From NCBI GenBank assembly GCA_025210455.1, contig JAOARQ010000028.1:49519-113518 (forward strand): a stretch of DNA of 64,000 bases, given 5' to 3'. Position 1 is the stretch's first letter. The number at the start of each line of letters is the position of its first letter. Below, piece by piece: positions 29,149 through 38,659 of the stretch. The notes below the pieces were generated by a model. It did not search any database, was not told the DNA's origin, and saw only the letters and a program-made list of their open reading frames with translations. Source of the DNA: Pelagimonas sp. (GTDB lineage: Bacteria > Pseudomonadota > Alphaproteobacteria > Rhodobacterales > Rhodobacteraceae). A program made the position numbers and the translations under genes.

Positions 29149-30024
29149 ATGTCATTAAAACTAAAAGAGAACGACGATACCGTCGTTCTGTCTCGCAAAG
29201 AATTCAGGCGGTTAGAAAAGGCTGTGCACCGGGCGAATATCGCCGGGGATGTGGCCGATCTGTTTGGCGAACCGATCCCCAAAACCCTGCTCTCGGATTA
29301 TGACATCAAAGAGGGCGAAAACAGCCTGACCCGCGCATTGCAGAAAAAATATCTGTCGCGCGCGCGCAACACCCGTCGGTGCTGGAACCGGGTTCAGCAA
29401 TATCTGCCTGAACTGATGCAACCGGGCCAGCCTAAGAAAGTCCTTGAGATGTCCACCGCGCATGGCGGCATGCTTGAGGTGCTGCGCCACTTTGGTCATG
29501 ACGTCATGGGCAATGACTATGCCAATATGGTCAGCCGAGGCGATGACGGCAACCGCGCCCTCTATCGCAGCGTCAATGACACGGGGTTTAGCCGCGATGT
29601 CGATGATTACGGCGTGCCACTGCCCAGCAATGGCGAAACCCTGAGAGACTGGCCTTATCGTCAGATCATCGAATCCATTGATGTGCCCATGTCGCTGTTT
29701 GATGCGGGGCAGATCCCCTATCCGCATCACGACAAAGAATTCGACTATCTCCTGTGTTTTCAGGCCATCGAACACTATTGCCACCCAAGGGACTGGATGA
29801 AAGTGGTGGATGAATTCTGCCGGATCACCAAAGAAAGCATCATTATCCTGCTCAACCCCAAACTGGATTGGTTGCAGGCGGATGATGAAAGCTATGACAG
29901 CGATTTTGCCCAGGCGAAACTGGCGCTGCGCAACTATGATCGCAACGGCTTCAGATGCACATCCTGCCACATACAGTGGGGCACGGTGCATGGGTTCAAA
30001 CTGACAGCAAACCCTGCAGGTTAA
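29149..30024 (+). CDS. SAM-dependent methyltransferase-like protein
   Basis: A 291-aa protein. The middle has a Rossmann methyltransferase core: KKVLEMSTAHGGMLEVLRHF, then HDVMGNDYANM, and EFDYLLCFQAIEHYCHPRDW, which correspond to motifs I, post-I and the class I acidic/EH region. The N-terminal 90 residues are helical and charged and of no recognised family. It likely methylates a sugar, lipid or small molecule. GAGGGC precedes ATG. Function is inferred from fold only. Confidence 0.75.
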   Translation: MSLKLKENDDTVVLSRKEFRRLEKAVHRANIAGDVADLFGEPIPKTLLSDYDIKEGENSLTRALQKKYLSRARNTRRCWNRVQQYLPELMQPGQPKKVLEMSTAHGGMLEVLRHFGHDVMGNDYANMVSRGDDGNRALYRSVNDTGFSRDVDDYGVPLPSNGETLRDWPYRQIIESIDVPMSLFDAGQIPYPHHDKEFDYLLCFQAIEHYCHPRDWMKVVDEFCRITKESIIILLNPKLDWLQADDESYDSDFAQAKLALRNYDRNGFRCTSCHIQWGTVHGFKLTANPAG

Positions 30025-30069
30025 GGCCAATACAGGCTTTCTTTTCTGAGACCTCAGCCAGACAGCCCT

Positions 30070-30102
30070 CAAACAAAAAGGGCGCGCCACAGCGCACCCT
30101 TT
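30070..30102 (-). terminator. Intrinsic terminator of the DUF2125 gene
   Basis: An imperfect hairpin (AAAGGGCGCG at 30077-30086 with CGCACCCTTT at 30093-30102, one mismatch) is followed on the minus strand by TTTTTGTTT. It lies 21 bases after the DUF2125 stop. Confidence 0.75.
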
Positions 30103-30122
30103 GAACTCAGATCCATGCAACC

Positions 30123-31637
30123 TTACTGGATGCGCTGACCATTCGCCAGAATATGGCCCTCAGCATTGATCTCAATGACCGAGCTCATGCTATCAGCGGT
30201 CTCACCCTTTTCGGTGAACATAGCCATCATCATGCGCGCACCGCCCACGTCAGATGAGCTCAGCAGCCCCATTTCAACCAGCTTGTCCAGCACACCATTG
30301 ATGCCTTCTGCGCGCAGGTTCAGCTGACCTTCCGGGCGTGGCATACCGTCAAAAGATGTCAGATCCGTGTTGTCGAAAACAAAGGCACCGGTGCCCATGA
30401 TCTTGCCGCCAATGGCTTCGATCAGCAGATTCGACAGGGTCACCTCGTTCAGCTCACCCGGCATTACATCGCCGCTTTCCAGCTTTTCCGCATCCTTTGG
30501 ATCAAAGATGTTCAGGAAAGGCGTCACCTTGGCCTGCAGATCCAGCGCAATCGTTGCGGGATCGCGCGGCAGCACATTGCCACCGTCAAACATCATCCAC
30601 AGCATGTCATCCATGGTGAACCCGGCCATCTCAAAGGACAGCTTGGCATCTTTGGGGCCATCATTCGGCTTGGTCGGGATCATCAGGCTAAAGCCCGACT
30701 TTTCCATCGCCAGCGATAGCGGGAAGGGCATCGGGCCGCTTACAGTTGCCTGCGATCCCGTGCCAGCAACATCATAGGCAATCCCATCTTCCGACAGCGA
30801 CACATCCAGAGACCCGGATGTCGACGACATGGCCACATCGACATTGTCGCTGCCCATCACCTTGAAATTGGCCTGACCGCCCGAATGGCTCATCTTGGCG
30901 CCGCCCGCCAGACCGCTGGTCATCAGCTGGCTTGGGTCTGACAGATCCAGATCCAACGGCACGGCGGTGTTTCCGGTGCTCTTGATACCTGAATAGTTGC
31001 CCGCAAAGGTGACGTTATCACCGCTGTCGGGATCCTGAAACGCGATGTCAAATTCCAGCACCTCTGCGGTCTGGTCTTGATCGACCTTTTGCAGACCATC
31101 GGCGCGCACCACCACGGATTTCCCGGCCAGACCCTTCATGGCAACGTCGATTTTCATATCTTCGCCGCTCATGCTTTCGCCATCTACGGTGATTTCACTG
31201 ACGCGCACAGACATTTCATCGGCGGTATAGTCATAGGTCAGGTTGTTGGGCTCACCCGAAACAACCATCTTCAGCCCCTGCTGGCCCAGCATCATGGTCA
31301 TATCCATGATTGACTGGCCATCCTGCAGCCCTTTCATCACCAAAGGCAGCTCTTCGGCAAAGCCCAGCAGAACGGTACCGTCGCCCTGATCGGTCAGGGT
31401 CATCTGATCCATGGTAAAGGCAAACGAGCCTTCTTCCTCAGGAATATCAAAGCTCATGGTGATATCTGTCACCGTCAGCGTATCCCCTGCCATGGCCTCG
31501 GTGGCTTCGACCTGATAGCCGAATTTCTCCATGTAGGTTTCCAGATCATCCCAGACCTGCTGCGGTGTGACATCTGCCACTGCTGGCACGCCGGAAATCA
31601 CCAGTGCCAGCGCGGATGCTGTTGTAAATTTCTTCAT
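30123..31637 (-). CDS. DUF2125 family protein, exported
   Basis: A 504-aa protein with signal peptide MKKFTTASALALVISGVPAVA. The mature part is made of many beta-strand-like repeats, Met- and Asp-rich (MDMTMMLGQQGLKMVVSG, FSLMIPTKPNDGPKDAKLSF). This arrangement is that of the alphaproteobacterial DUF2125 family, thought to be periplasmic. Function is unknown. A clear terminator follows; an inverted repeat and the divergent SDR-hydratase operon lie upstream. Confidence 0.85.
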   Translation of the reverse strand: MKKFTTASALALVISGVPAVADVTPQQVWDDLETYMEKFGYQVEATEAMAGDTLTVTDITMSFDIPEEEGSFAFTMDQMTLTDQGDGTVLLGFAEELPLVMKGLQDGQSIMDMTMMLGQQGLKMVVSGEPNNLTYDYTADEMSVRVSEITVDGESMSGEDMKIDVAMKGLAGKSVVVRADGLQKVDQDQTAEVLEFDIAFQDPDSGDNVTFAGNYSGIKSTGNTAVPLDLDLSDPSQLMTSGLAGGAKMSHSGGQANFKVMGSDNVDVAMSSTSGSLDVSLSEDGIAYDVAGTGSQATVSGPMPFPLSLAMEKSGFSLMIPTKPNDGPKDAKLSFEMAGFTMDDMLWMMFDGGNVLPRDPATIALDLQAKVTPFLNIFDPKDAEKLESGDVMPGELNEVTLSNLLIEAIGGKIMGTGAFVFDNTDLTSFDGMPRPEGQLNLRAEGINGVLDKLVEMGLLSSSDVGGARMMMAMFTEKGETADSMSSVIEINAEGHILANGQRIQ

Positions 31638-31716
31638 GAATGAACCTTTCCCTCTGTCGAGTGATTTCCCTTATTGTCCCCGCCTGTTAGCCTGCTGGCA
31701 AGGGGGAGGATTCCTT

Positions 31717-31739
31717 ACTTAAACCTCTTACGTTTAAGT
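31717..31739. promoter_or_regulatory. Inverted repeat, candidate operator between DUF2125 and SDR operon
   Basis: ACTTAAAC (31717-31724) and GTTTAAGT (31732-31739) are perfect inverted repeats with a 7-base centre. The site lies 24 bases before the SDR start and about 80 bases from the DUF2125 start. Its position fits a repressor site of TetR or GntR type that controls the SDR-hydratase operon. Confidence 0.5.
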
Positions 31740-31762
31740 TTCGAGACAACTGGGGGAACCAT

Positions 31763-32524
31763 ATGGATTTAAAGAGCAATTTAAGCGGCAAAACTGTGAT
31801 GATTACCGGGGCAAGCCGCGGGATCGGTGCCGAGGCTGCGCGGGAATTCGCCAAGGCGGGGGCCAAGGTGGCACTTGTGGCGCGCTCTGCCGACCCAATT
31901 GCCGACCTCGCCGGAGAGATCGGCCCGCAGGCTGTGGCCATCCCCTGCGACATCGCCCGGTACTGGGAAATGGAACAGGCCGTCAGCAATTGTATCAAGG
32001 CCCATGGCAGCCTCGATATCCTCATCAACAACGCTGGTGTGATCGAACCGATTTCCCATCTGGCAGATGCCGATCCCGAAGCCTGGGGCGAGGTAATCGA
32101 CATCAACCTCAAGGGGGTTTTCCATGGTATGCGCGCCGCTTTGCCGGCGATGCTTGAGAACGGCGGCGGATCTGTGCTTACGATCGGATCAGGGGCAGCC
32201 CACGGCCCGGTTGAGGCTTGGTCGCACTACTGTTCCTCCAAAGCCGGGGCGCTGATGCTGACCAAAATGGCTGATAAAGAGTACCGCGATCAGGGCATCC
32301 GCGCGATTTCCCTCTCGCCCGGCACTGTCGCCACCCAGATGCAGCGCGACATCAAAGCATCTGGCATCAACCCGGTCAGCCAATTGGACTGGAGCGACCA
32401 TATCCCCCCCGATTGGGTGGCCAAGGCGCTGGTATGGATGTGCAGCCCGGCTGCTGATCCCTATATGGGCAGCGAAATCTCGCTGCGGGATGAAACCATC
32501 CGTGCAGAGGTTGGCCTGGTATGA
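31763..32524 (+). CDS. Short-chain dehydrogenase/reductase
   Basis: A 253-aa classical SDR. VMITGASRGIGAEAAREF, LINNAGVIEPI, Ser in LTIGSGAAHG and the catalytic HYCSSKAGAL are present. ALVARSADP after strand 2 favours NADP. It overlaps the next gene by ATGA, so the two are co-translated. The partner is an enoyl-CoA hydratase-like protein, which suggests the pair acts on an acyl-CoA or related keto acid. Confidence 0.9.
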   Translation: MDLKSNLSGKTVMITGASRGIGAEAAREFAKAGAKVALVARSADPIADLAGEIGPQAVAIPCDIARYWEMEQAVSNCIKAHGSLDILINNAGVIEPISHLADADPEAWGEVIDINLKGVFHGMRAALPAMLENGGGSVLTIGSGAAHGPVEAWSHYCSSKAGALMLTKMADKEYRDQGIRAISLSPGTVATQMQRDIKASGINPVSQLDWSDHIPPDWVAKALVWMCSPAADPYMGSEISLRDETIRAEVGLV

Positions 32525-33132
32525 TTTCACTGACCAAAGACGCCGGTCTCTGGATCGCCACCATTGACCGCCAGAGTAAGGCCAATTCCCTCACCCCCGA
32601 AATGCTGGAACAGCTTTGCGAGATCGCCGAGGCCGCCCATGAGGCGCGGGTTCTGGTGATCACCGGCGCGGGCAAGGTCTTTTCCGCCGGGGCCGATCTA
32701 GACGCCGCCAAAGCCGGGCTGGCCACTTCGCCGCTTTGGGAACGGCTGTCGGGCGCGATTACCGCGCTTGAGTGCCTGACCATCTGCGCCATGAACGGCA
32801 CCGCCGCCGGGGGCGCCATGGGCATGGTTCTGGCCTGCGATCTGCGCATTTCCGTTCCGGGGGCCAAGGTGTTTTATCCGGTGATGAAACTGGGCTATCT
32901 GCCCCAGCCATCAGATCCGCCCCGCATGGCCCGCCTGATTGGTCCGGCGCGGGCCAAGATGATCCTGATGGGCGGTCAGAAAATCCCCGTGGAAGAGGCC
33001 ATGACCTGGGGATTGATTGATCGCATCACCGACAGCGACGTGCTGGAAACCGCCCGCGCATTGGCACAGGATGTGCTTTCAGCCACGCCGGACCACGCCG
33101 CAGCGATCAAACGCATGATCGACGCACGCTAA
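32521..33132 (+). CDS. Enoyl-CoA hydratase/isomerase family protein (short form)
   Basis: A 203-aa crotonase-fold protein. VLVITGAGKVFSAGADLDAA and CAMNGTAAGGAMGMVLACD form the CoA-binding and oxyanion-hole parts. The length is about 50-60 residues below the usual 260; the C-terminal trimerisation helices are short. The common catalytic Glu pair is not obvious, since the second conserved region reads PVMKLGYLPQP. It may be an active hydratase or isomerase of altered chemistry. It is translationally coupled to the SDR upstream. Confidence 0.85.
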   Translation: MISLTKDAGLWIATIDRQSKANSLTPEMLEQLCEIAEAAHEARVLVITGAGKVFSAGADLDAAKAGLATSPLWERLSGAITALECLTICAMNGTAAGGAMGMVLACDLRISVPGAKVFYPVMKLGYLPQPSDPPRMARLIGPARAKMILMGGQKIPVEEAMTWGLIDRITDSDVLETARALAQDVLSATPDHAAAIKRMIDAR

Positions 33133-33137
33133 AACCA

Positions 33138-33161
33138 AAGGCCGGGGCATTGCCCGGCCTT
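33138..33161. terminator. Hairpin between convergent hydratase and choV
   Basis: AAGGCCGGG (33138-33146) and CCCGGCCTT (33153-33161) form a 9-bp stem with a 6-base loop between the two convergent stops. T runs are weak on both sides, so it is a moderate terminator for either direction. Confidence 0.6.
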
Positions 33162-33190
33162 CAATGAAAAATGAAAGGGCGGATGCGCCC

Positions 33191-34225
33191 TTACTCGGTC
33201 AACCGCGCCACAAGGCTATCGGTGGTGACCCTGCCGATTGCCGCGCCGTTTTCCATCACTGTGACAGCGCCATCGCCCAGCATCGGCATGATATCCCTGA
33301 TCGGGGTCTCTGCCTCGACCTGCACGCCACCTTCGCCCGGCTCCATCACATCGCGCGCGGTCAGCACGCCAAGCGGGTTCATGTTGGCGACAAAATCCGC
33401 CACATAGTCATCCACCGGGTTCGAGAAGATCTCGCGCGGAGTGCCAACCTGCACAATGCGCCCACCTTCCATGATCGCGATGCGATTGCCCAGCTTAAAG
33501 GCCTCGTCCAGATCGTGGCTGACAAAGATGATCGTGCGCTGCAGGTCGCGTTGCAGATCCAGCAGTTCATCCTGCAATTTGTTGCGGATCAGCGGATCCA
33601 GCGCCGAAAAGGGTTCGTCCATCAGCAGGATCGGTGCTTCGGTCACAAAGGCGCGGGCCAGACCCACGCGCTGCTGCATCCCGCCTGACAGCTCGCCCAC
33701 CTTGCGTTCTGCCCAGTCGGTCAGACCAACCAGCGCCAGCTGCGCATCAACCAGCCCCTTGCGCTCCGCCTTGGCCATGCCCGACAGTTCCAGCCCCAGC
33801 CCGACATTTTCGCGCACCGTGCGCCAGGGCAGCAGGCCAAACTGCTGAAACACCATGGCCACATGGTTTGAACGAATGCCGCGCAGCGTTGTTTTATCCG
33901 CATGGGTCACATCGACCAGCTGCGTGCCATCCGCCACATGTGTCGCCCCGCGCACCACCGGGTTCAGCCCGTTCACCGCCCGCAGCAACGTCGATTTACC
34001 CGACCCGGACAGCCCCATCAGCACCAGAATTTCCCCAACTTTCACATCCAGTGAACAGTTGTGCACCCCCAGAACCTGTCCGGTCTCTTTCTGGATCTCG
34101 CCGCGCTCTTTGCCCGCGTCCATCAGCGGCAGCGCGCTTTGGGGATCTTCGCCAAACACGATCGACACATTGTCGAACTTGACCGCGATCTCGGCCTTCT
34201 CCGTCACAGAAGTTTGTTCTGTCAT
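33191..34225 (-). CDS. choV: Choline ABC transporter ATP-binding protein
   Basis: A 344-aa protein from ATG 34225, two bases after the choW stop. Walker A GLSGSGKST, the Q-loop VFQQFGLLPWR, signature LSGGMQQRV and Walker B ILLMDEPFSALDP are all present. The C-terminal part after about residue 280 (LGVLTARDVMEPG) looks like a degenerate CBS-type region as in ProV/ChoV. It energises choline or glycine-betaine uptake at the inner membrane with choW and choX. Confidence 0.93.
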   Translation of the reverse strand: MTEQTSVTEKAEIAVKFDNVSIVFGEDPQSALPLMDAGKERGEIQKETGQVLGVHNCSLDVKVGEILVLMGLSGSGKSTLLRAVNGLNPVVRGATHVADGTQLVDVTHADKTTLRGIRSNHVAMVFQQFGLLPWRTVRENVGLGLELSGMAKAERKGLVDAQLALVGLTDWAERKVGELSGGMQQRVGLARAFVTEAPILLMDEPFSALDPLIRNKLQDELLDLQRDLQRTIIFVSHDLDEAFKLGNRIAIMEGGRIVQVGTPREIFSNPVDDYVADFVANMNPLGVLTARDVMEPGEGGVQVEAETPIRDIMPMLGDGAVTVMENGAAIGRVTTDSLVARLTE

Positions 34226-34227
34226 GA

Positions 34228-35058
34228 TCAACGCTCCACCCGCAGCATTCTATCCAGGGCGATGGCCACCGCCACAATCACCAGCCCGCTTTCAAAGCCA
34301 AGGCTTGCGTTCACCGTGTTCAGCGCGCGCACCACCGGCACACCCAGACCATCCGCGCCCACCAGCGCCGCAATCACAACCATCGACAGTGACAGCATGA
34401 TCGTCTGGTTCAGGCCGGTCATGATCTGCGGAAAGGCTGAGGGCAGTTCGATCTTGTAAAGCGTCTGAAAGCGCGTGGCACCAAAGGCCTCTGCCGCTTC
34501 GGTCAGCGATCTGGGCACCTGCGAAATCCCCAGCTGCGTCAGCCGGATCGGCGCAGGCAGAACAAAGATAAAGGTCGCCACAAGACCGGGCACCATACCG
34601 ATACCAAAGAGCACGATCATCGGGATCAGGTAAACAAAGGTCGGGATGGTCTGCATCATGTCCAGAACCGGCAGGATCGCCTTGAAGAACTTGGGCCGAT
34701 GCGCCGCATAAATGCCAATCGGCACCCCCACCCCCATACAGAAGATCACCGCAAAGAAGATCAGCGTCAGGCTTTCGGTGGTTTCTTCCCAATAGCCCTG
34801 ATTCAGCACATACAGGAAACAGGCCACCACCACGGCCACACGCCCCCAGCTGCGCTGCAGATAAAAGGTCAGCACCGCAAACAGCGTGACAATCACCAGC
34901 GCAGGCGGGGCCTGCAGCAACCAGAGAAACCCGTCAATCCCGTTGCTCAGGATTTCGTCAATGGCATCAAAGAACACGCCAAACGTGTCAATGAGCCAGT
35001 CAAACCCTTTGGCAATCCACTTGCCCACCGGGATCTTGCTATCTTCCAGCCAGCTCAC
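34228..35058 (-). CDS. choW: Choline ABC transporter permease
   Basis: A 276-aa protein from GTG 35058, supported by AAAAAGGAGAT upstream. It has about six membrane helices and the permease EAA-type loop TEAAEAFGATRFQTLYKIELP. Closest style is ChoW/ProW of the quaternary amine family. It directly precedes choV. Its own promoter must lie in the 80 bases shared with the opposing GST gene, because choX ends at its own terminator. Confidence 0.92.
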   Translation of the reverse strand: MSWLEDSKIPVGKWIAKGFDWLIDTFGVFFDAIDEILSNGIDGFLWLLQAPPALVIVTLFAVLTFYLQRSWGRVAVVVACFLYVLNQGYWEETTESLTLIFFAVIFCMGVGVPIGIYAAHRPKFFKAILPVLDMMQTIPTFVYLIPMIVLFGIGMVPGLVATFIFVLPAPIRLTQLGISQVPRSLTEAAEAFGATRFQTLYKIELPSAFPQIMTGLNQTIMLSLSMVVIAALVGADGLGVPVVRALNTVNASLGFESGLVIVAVAIALDRMLRVER

Positions 35059-35140
35059 GCTGCCATCTCCTTTTTATCTTTGACCCTATTGCCCGTGCCA
35101 TGGCACCACCAAGGCAGTTTGCCCCCATAAAGGTATCACC

Positions 35141-35761
35141 ATGACCGATCTGATTTTCTACACCAATCCGATGTCGCGCGGGCAGATCACCCGCTGGATG
35201 CTTGAAGAAACGGGCCTGCCCTATGACACCCGGATCCTTGAATACGAAAGCACGATGAAAGCGCCGGAATTTCTGGCGATCAACCCGATGGGCAAGGTGC
35301 CCGCCCTGCGCCACGGGGATCACGTGGTGACCGAAGCCGCCGCGATCTGCATGTATCTGGCGGAAATCGCACCGCAGGCTGGACTGGCCCCTGCGCCAGG
35401 CGATCCGCTGCGCGCCGATTACATGCGTTGGATGTTCTTTGGTGCCGGCACGCTTGAACCGGCGGTGATCACCCATTTCATGGGCGTCGAAACCACCGAT
35501 CCTGCCGCCTATCGCCGTGCAGGCTGGGGCAGCTTCCCCCGTGTCATCGACGTCATGCAAGACCATCTGTCCGATGGTCGCCGCTATTGGCTGGGTGACG
35601 CCTTCAGTGCCGTTGATGTCTATATTGGCGCACAGCTGGCCTTTGGCCTGCAATTTGAAACCCTGCCCAAAGGCGGCGTATTCGACAGCTATGTTGCGGG
35701 CCTGAAATCCCGCCCCGCCGCCATTCGCGCCGATAAAATCGACGCCCCGGCTGCGGGATGA
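35141..35761 (+). CDS. Glutathione S-transferase family protein
   Basis: A 206-aa GST. FYTNPMSRGQITRWML with Ser/Met near the thiol-binding turn, then NPMGKVPALRHGD and VTEAAAICMYLA, form the thioredoxin-like domain; a helical domain follows. It lies on the plus strand between choW and choX, both on the minus strand. Its stop is within 5 bases of a terminator that ends choX. Substrate unknown. Confidence 0.9.
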   Translation: MTDLIFYTNPMSRGQITRWMLEETGLPYDTRILEYESTMKAPEFLAINPMGKVPALRHGDHVVTEAAAICMYLAEIAPQAGLAPAPGDPLRADYMRWMFFGAGTLEPAVITHFMGVETTDPAAYRRAGWGSFPRVIDVMQDHLSDGRRYWLGDAFSAVDVYIGAQLAFGLQFETLPKGGVFDSYVAGLKSRPAAIRADKIDAPAAG

Positions 35762-35788
35762 AAAAACGGGGCCTGTAAAAAAGGCCCC
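35760..35788 (-). terminator. Intrinsic terminator ending choX
   Basis: CGGGGCCT (35766-35773) and AGGCCCCG (35781-35788) form an 8-bp stem. On the minus strand it lies 23 bases after the choX stop and is followed by six T residues. It also overlaps the end of the convergent GST gene. Confidence 0.85.
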
Positions 35789-35811
35789 GCTCACTATCGT
35801 GACAGTCAGGG

Positions 35812-36732
35812 TCACAGACCCAGCGAAGCCTTCACAGCTGCGACCGCATCACCACCGTCTTTGGTGGTCACGCCATCCAGCCAGCCCATGAAGGCATCCG
35901 GGTTGGCTTTCAGCCATGCCGCTGCCGCGTCGCTGGCCTCTTCACCGTCATTTAGGATTGCGCCCATGATTTCGTTTTCCATGGCCAGCGAAAACTCAAG
36001 GTTCATCAGCAGCTTGCCAACATTCGGGCATTCCCCCGAGAACCCGGCGCGGGTGTTGGTGTCTACCACAGCACCACCCAGGTTCGGGCCAAAGAAATCA
36101 TCGCCACCAGTCAGGTAGGACATTTCAAAGTTGGCGTTCATCGGGTGCGGTTCCCAGCCCAGAAAGACAATCGGTTCGTCTTTTTTGCCTGCGCGGGCCA
36201 CCTGCGCCAGCATGCCCTGTTCGCTGCTTTCCGCGACTTCCATGCCCTTCAGGCCAAAGGCATCAGCATCAATCATCGACTGGATCAGACGGTTGCCGTC
36301 ATTGCCCGGCTCAATACCATAGATCTTGCCGTCCAGCGCGTCGGCGTGCTTGGCGATATCAGCGAAATCCTTGATCCCCAGATCAGCCGCCACCTTGTTC
36401 ACCGCGAGGGTGTACTTTGCGCCTTCCAGATTGGTGCGCACGGTCTCAACGGTGCCTGCCTCGCGGTATGGGGCAATGTCTGCTTCCATGGTGGGCATCC
36501 AGTTGCCCAGGAAAACGTCGATGTCCCCTTTGGCCAGCGACTGGTAGGTCACCGGAACCGACAGAACCTTGATATCAGTCTCATACCCCAGCGCTTCCAG
36601 CACGGTTGTGGTTGCCGCTGTGGTGGCGGTGATGTCGGTCCAGCCCACATCCGAGAAGGAAACGGAATCGCATGCAGCAAAGGCGGCTCCTGCGCTCAGA
36701 CACAGCGCAATCGCGGTCATTGTTGTTTTCAT
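35812..36732 (-). CDS. choX: Choline ABC transporter substrate-binding protein
   Basis: A 306-aa periplasmic protein with signal peptide MKTTMTAIALCLSAGAAFA and mature start ACDSVSFSDVGWTDITATTA, as in ChoX/OpuAC. LGNWMPTMEADIAPY and VFLGWEPHPMNANFEM provide the aromatic residues that cradle the quaternary ammonium. It binds choline. GGGAGAG precedes ATG 36732. A perfect palindrome upstream (36767-36784) is a likely operator. Confidence 0.93.
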   Translation of the reverse strand: MKTTMTAIALCLSAGAAFAACDSVSFSDVGWTDITATTAATTTVLEALGYETDIKVLSVPVTYQSLAKGDIDVFLGNWMPTMEADIAPYREAGTVETVRTNLEGAKYTLAVNKVAADLGIKDFADIAKHADALDGKIYGIEPGNDGNRLIQSMIDADAFGLKGMEVAESSEQGMLAQVARAGKKDEPIVFLGWEPHPMNANFEMSYLTGGDDFFGPNLGGAVVDTNTRAGFSGECPNVGKLLMNLEFSLAMENEIMGAILNDGEEASDAAAAWLKANPDAFMGWLDGVTTKDGGDAVAAVKASLGL

Positions 36733-36766
36733 GATGTATCTCTCCCTGTGAGATCAGTTACTTTTT

Positions 36767-36784
36767 ATTGACTGTCCAGTCAAT
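36767..36784. promoter_or_regulatory. 18-bp palindrome upstream of choX, candidate BetI-type operator
   Basis: ATTGACTG and CAGTCAAT flank TC as a perfect inverted repeat, 35 bases before the choX start. Choline genes are commonly repressed by the TetR-type regulator BetI, and size and symmetry fit such a protein. No betI is in this window, so the regulator is inferred. Confidence 0.55.
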
Positions 36785-36889
36785 CAACCAAAATTTTACG
36801 TCGAAAAGCAACACCTTTATGTCGCTTGTTTTCTATCTGCCATAACCCGACCAGACAGGCTAGGCTATGACCGCGACAGGAGAGCAAAC

Positions 36890-38584
36890 ATGCCGACACT
36901 TGATCAAAAGATAACTCAGGGACGTGGTGACACCCCAGCAGATCTGGTCCTCAGAGGGGGCCAAACCTTTGATTTAATGACAGGAGATTTGCTAGCTGGC
37001 GATATCGCAATCTGCGGCGATACCATCATCGGGGTCTTCGATCATTACGAGGCAAAAACCACCATCGACGTCACCGGCAAAGTGCTGGTGCCGGGTTTTA
37101 TTGACACACATTTGCATGTGGAAAGCAGCCTGATCACCCCGTTTGAGTTCGACCGATGCGTGTGCCCGCATGGTGTCACGACCGCTATTTGCGATCCCCA
37201 CGAGATCGCCAATGTGATCGGGGCGGCCGGGATTCGCTATTTTCAGCAGGCCTCTGAACATCTTTTGATGGATCTGCGCGTCCAGCTATCGTCCTGCGTG
37301 CCCTCTACCCATATGGAAACTGCAGGCGCCCAGCTCTCTGCGGCTGATCTGGCCCCGCTGCGCGGACACCCCTCGGGCATTGGTCTGGCTGAGTTCATGA
37401 ACTTCCCCGGTGTCATCCATCGCGATCCTGACTGCATGGAAAAACTGCGCCTGTTCAAAGGTGGCCATATCGACGGCCACGCCCCGCTGCTGTCCGGCAA
37501 AGATCTGAATGCCTATATCTCTGCCGGGATCCGCACCGAACACGAAGCCACCTCTGCCACCGAAGCCCTTGAAAAACTGCGCAAAGGCATGCGCGTTCTG
37601 ATCCGTGAAGGCTCGGTTTCGAAAGATCTGCACGCCCTGCAACCTGTGCTGACCGATCTCACCGCCCCCTATATGTGCCTGTGTACCGATGATCGCAATC
37701 CGCTGGATATCGCCGAACAGGGCCATCTTGACTACATGATCCGCACTCTGATCGCCCTAGGGTCTTCGCCGCTTGCAGTCTATCGCGCCGCCTCGCTTTC
37801 TGCCGCCGAAGCCTTTGGCCTCAAGGATCGTGGTCAGATCGCGCCGGGAAAACGCGCCGATATCGTGGTGCTGAATGATCTGGCAACCTGTGATGTACAT
37901 CAGGTCATCGCTGGCGGCGTTCTGGCCGATGACGCCGCCTTTGCCGCCCGCAGTACAATCCCCCCCGTTGGCCGCAACTCTGTCAAAGCGCCCAAAGTCA
38001 GCGCCACAGATTTCCGCTATGGCGGCAATCACACCCAAACCCCGGTGATTGGCATCCGCGAAGGCCAGATTCTAACAGATCATCTGACTCAGGACATTAC
38101 CCCGCAAAATGGCGATAAACGCCCCGACACCACCCGCGATCTCTGCCGCATTTCAGTGATCGAACGACACGGCAAAAACGGCAATATCGCCTGCGGCTTT
38201 GTCAAAGGCTTCGGCCTGCAGGCCGGAGCCATCGCCTCGACAGTCTGCCACGACCACCACAATATCGCCTGCGTTGGCACAAGCTATGATGACATGGCGC
38301 TGGCCGCCAATCGTCTCTCTGAGATCGAAGGCGGCTTTGTCGTGGTGCGCGATGGGGTCATTCTTGCCGAACTTGCCCTGCCCATCGCAGGCCTGATGAG
38401 CCTCGATCCCTATGAAACCGTCCGCGATCAACTTATCCCGCTGCGCAGCGCCGCCGCCTCGCTTGGCACCACGCTACAGGAACCTTTCCTCCAACTTGCC
38501 TTCCTCGCCCTCCCCGTCATCCCAGCCCTGAAAATCACCGACCGGGGCATGGTGGATGTGATGAAGTTCGAAATAATCGGGTGA
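36890..38584 (+). CDS. ade: Adenine deaminase
   Basis: A 564-aa amidohydrolase. [20 protein letters not shown] holds the metal-binding HxH with the adenine deaminase ESS mark; [10 protein letters not shown] and the central [10 protein letters not shown] complete the metal site; [14 protein letters not shown] text (reads [11 protein letters not shown]) follows. It deaminates adenine to hypoxanthine in purine salvage. ACAGGAGAG precedes ATG. Length and end (DRGMVDV) match the family. Confidence 0.95.
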   Translation: MPTLDQKITQGRGDTPADLVLRGGQTFDLMTGDLLAGDIAICGDTIIGVFDHYEAKTTIDVTGKVLVPGFIDTHLHVESSLITPFEFDRCVCPHGVTTAICDPHEIANVIGAAGIRYFQQASEHLLMDLRVQLSSCVPSTHMETAGAQLSAADLAPLRGHPSGIGLAEFMNFPGVIHRDPDCMEKLRLFKGGHIDGHAPLLSGKDLNAYISAGIRTEHEATSATEALEKLRKGMRVLIREGSVSKDLHALQPVLTDLTAPYMCLCTDDRNPLDIAEQGHLDYMIRTLIALGSSPLAVYRAASLSAAEAFGLKDRGQIAPGKRADIVVLNDLATCDVHQVIAGGVLADDAAFAARSTIPPVGRNSVKAPKVSATDFRYGGNHTQTPVIGIREGQILTDHLTQDITPQNGDKRPDTTRDLCRISVIERHGKNGNIACGFVKGFGLQAGAIASTVCHDHHNIACVGTSYDDMALAANRLSEIEGGFVVVRDGVILAELALPIAGLMSLDPYETVRDQLIPLRSAAASLGTTLQEPFLQLAFLALPVIPALKITDRGMVDVMKFEIIG

Positions 38585-38659
38585 CGGGCAGCGCAGGACG
38601 GCAATGAACGTTCTCAGGTGCTCGCCAATCCGCACACTCAGAAATCAGCAAGAACGAAT

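Noticed and set aside
36890..38584. Adenine deaminase as part of the choline operon
   Set aside because: It is divergent from choX and has its own RBS and promoter space; there is no metabolic link.
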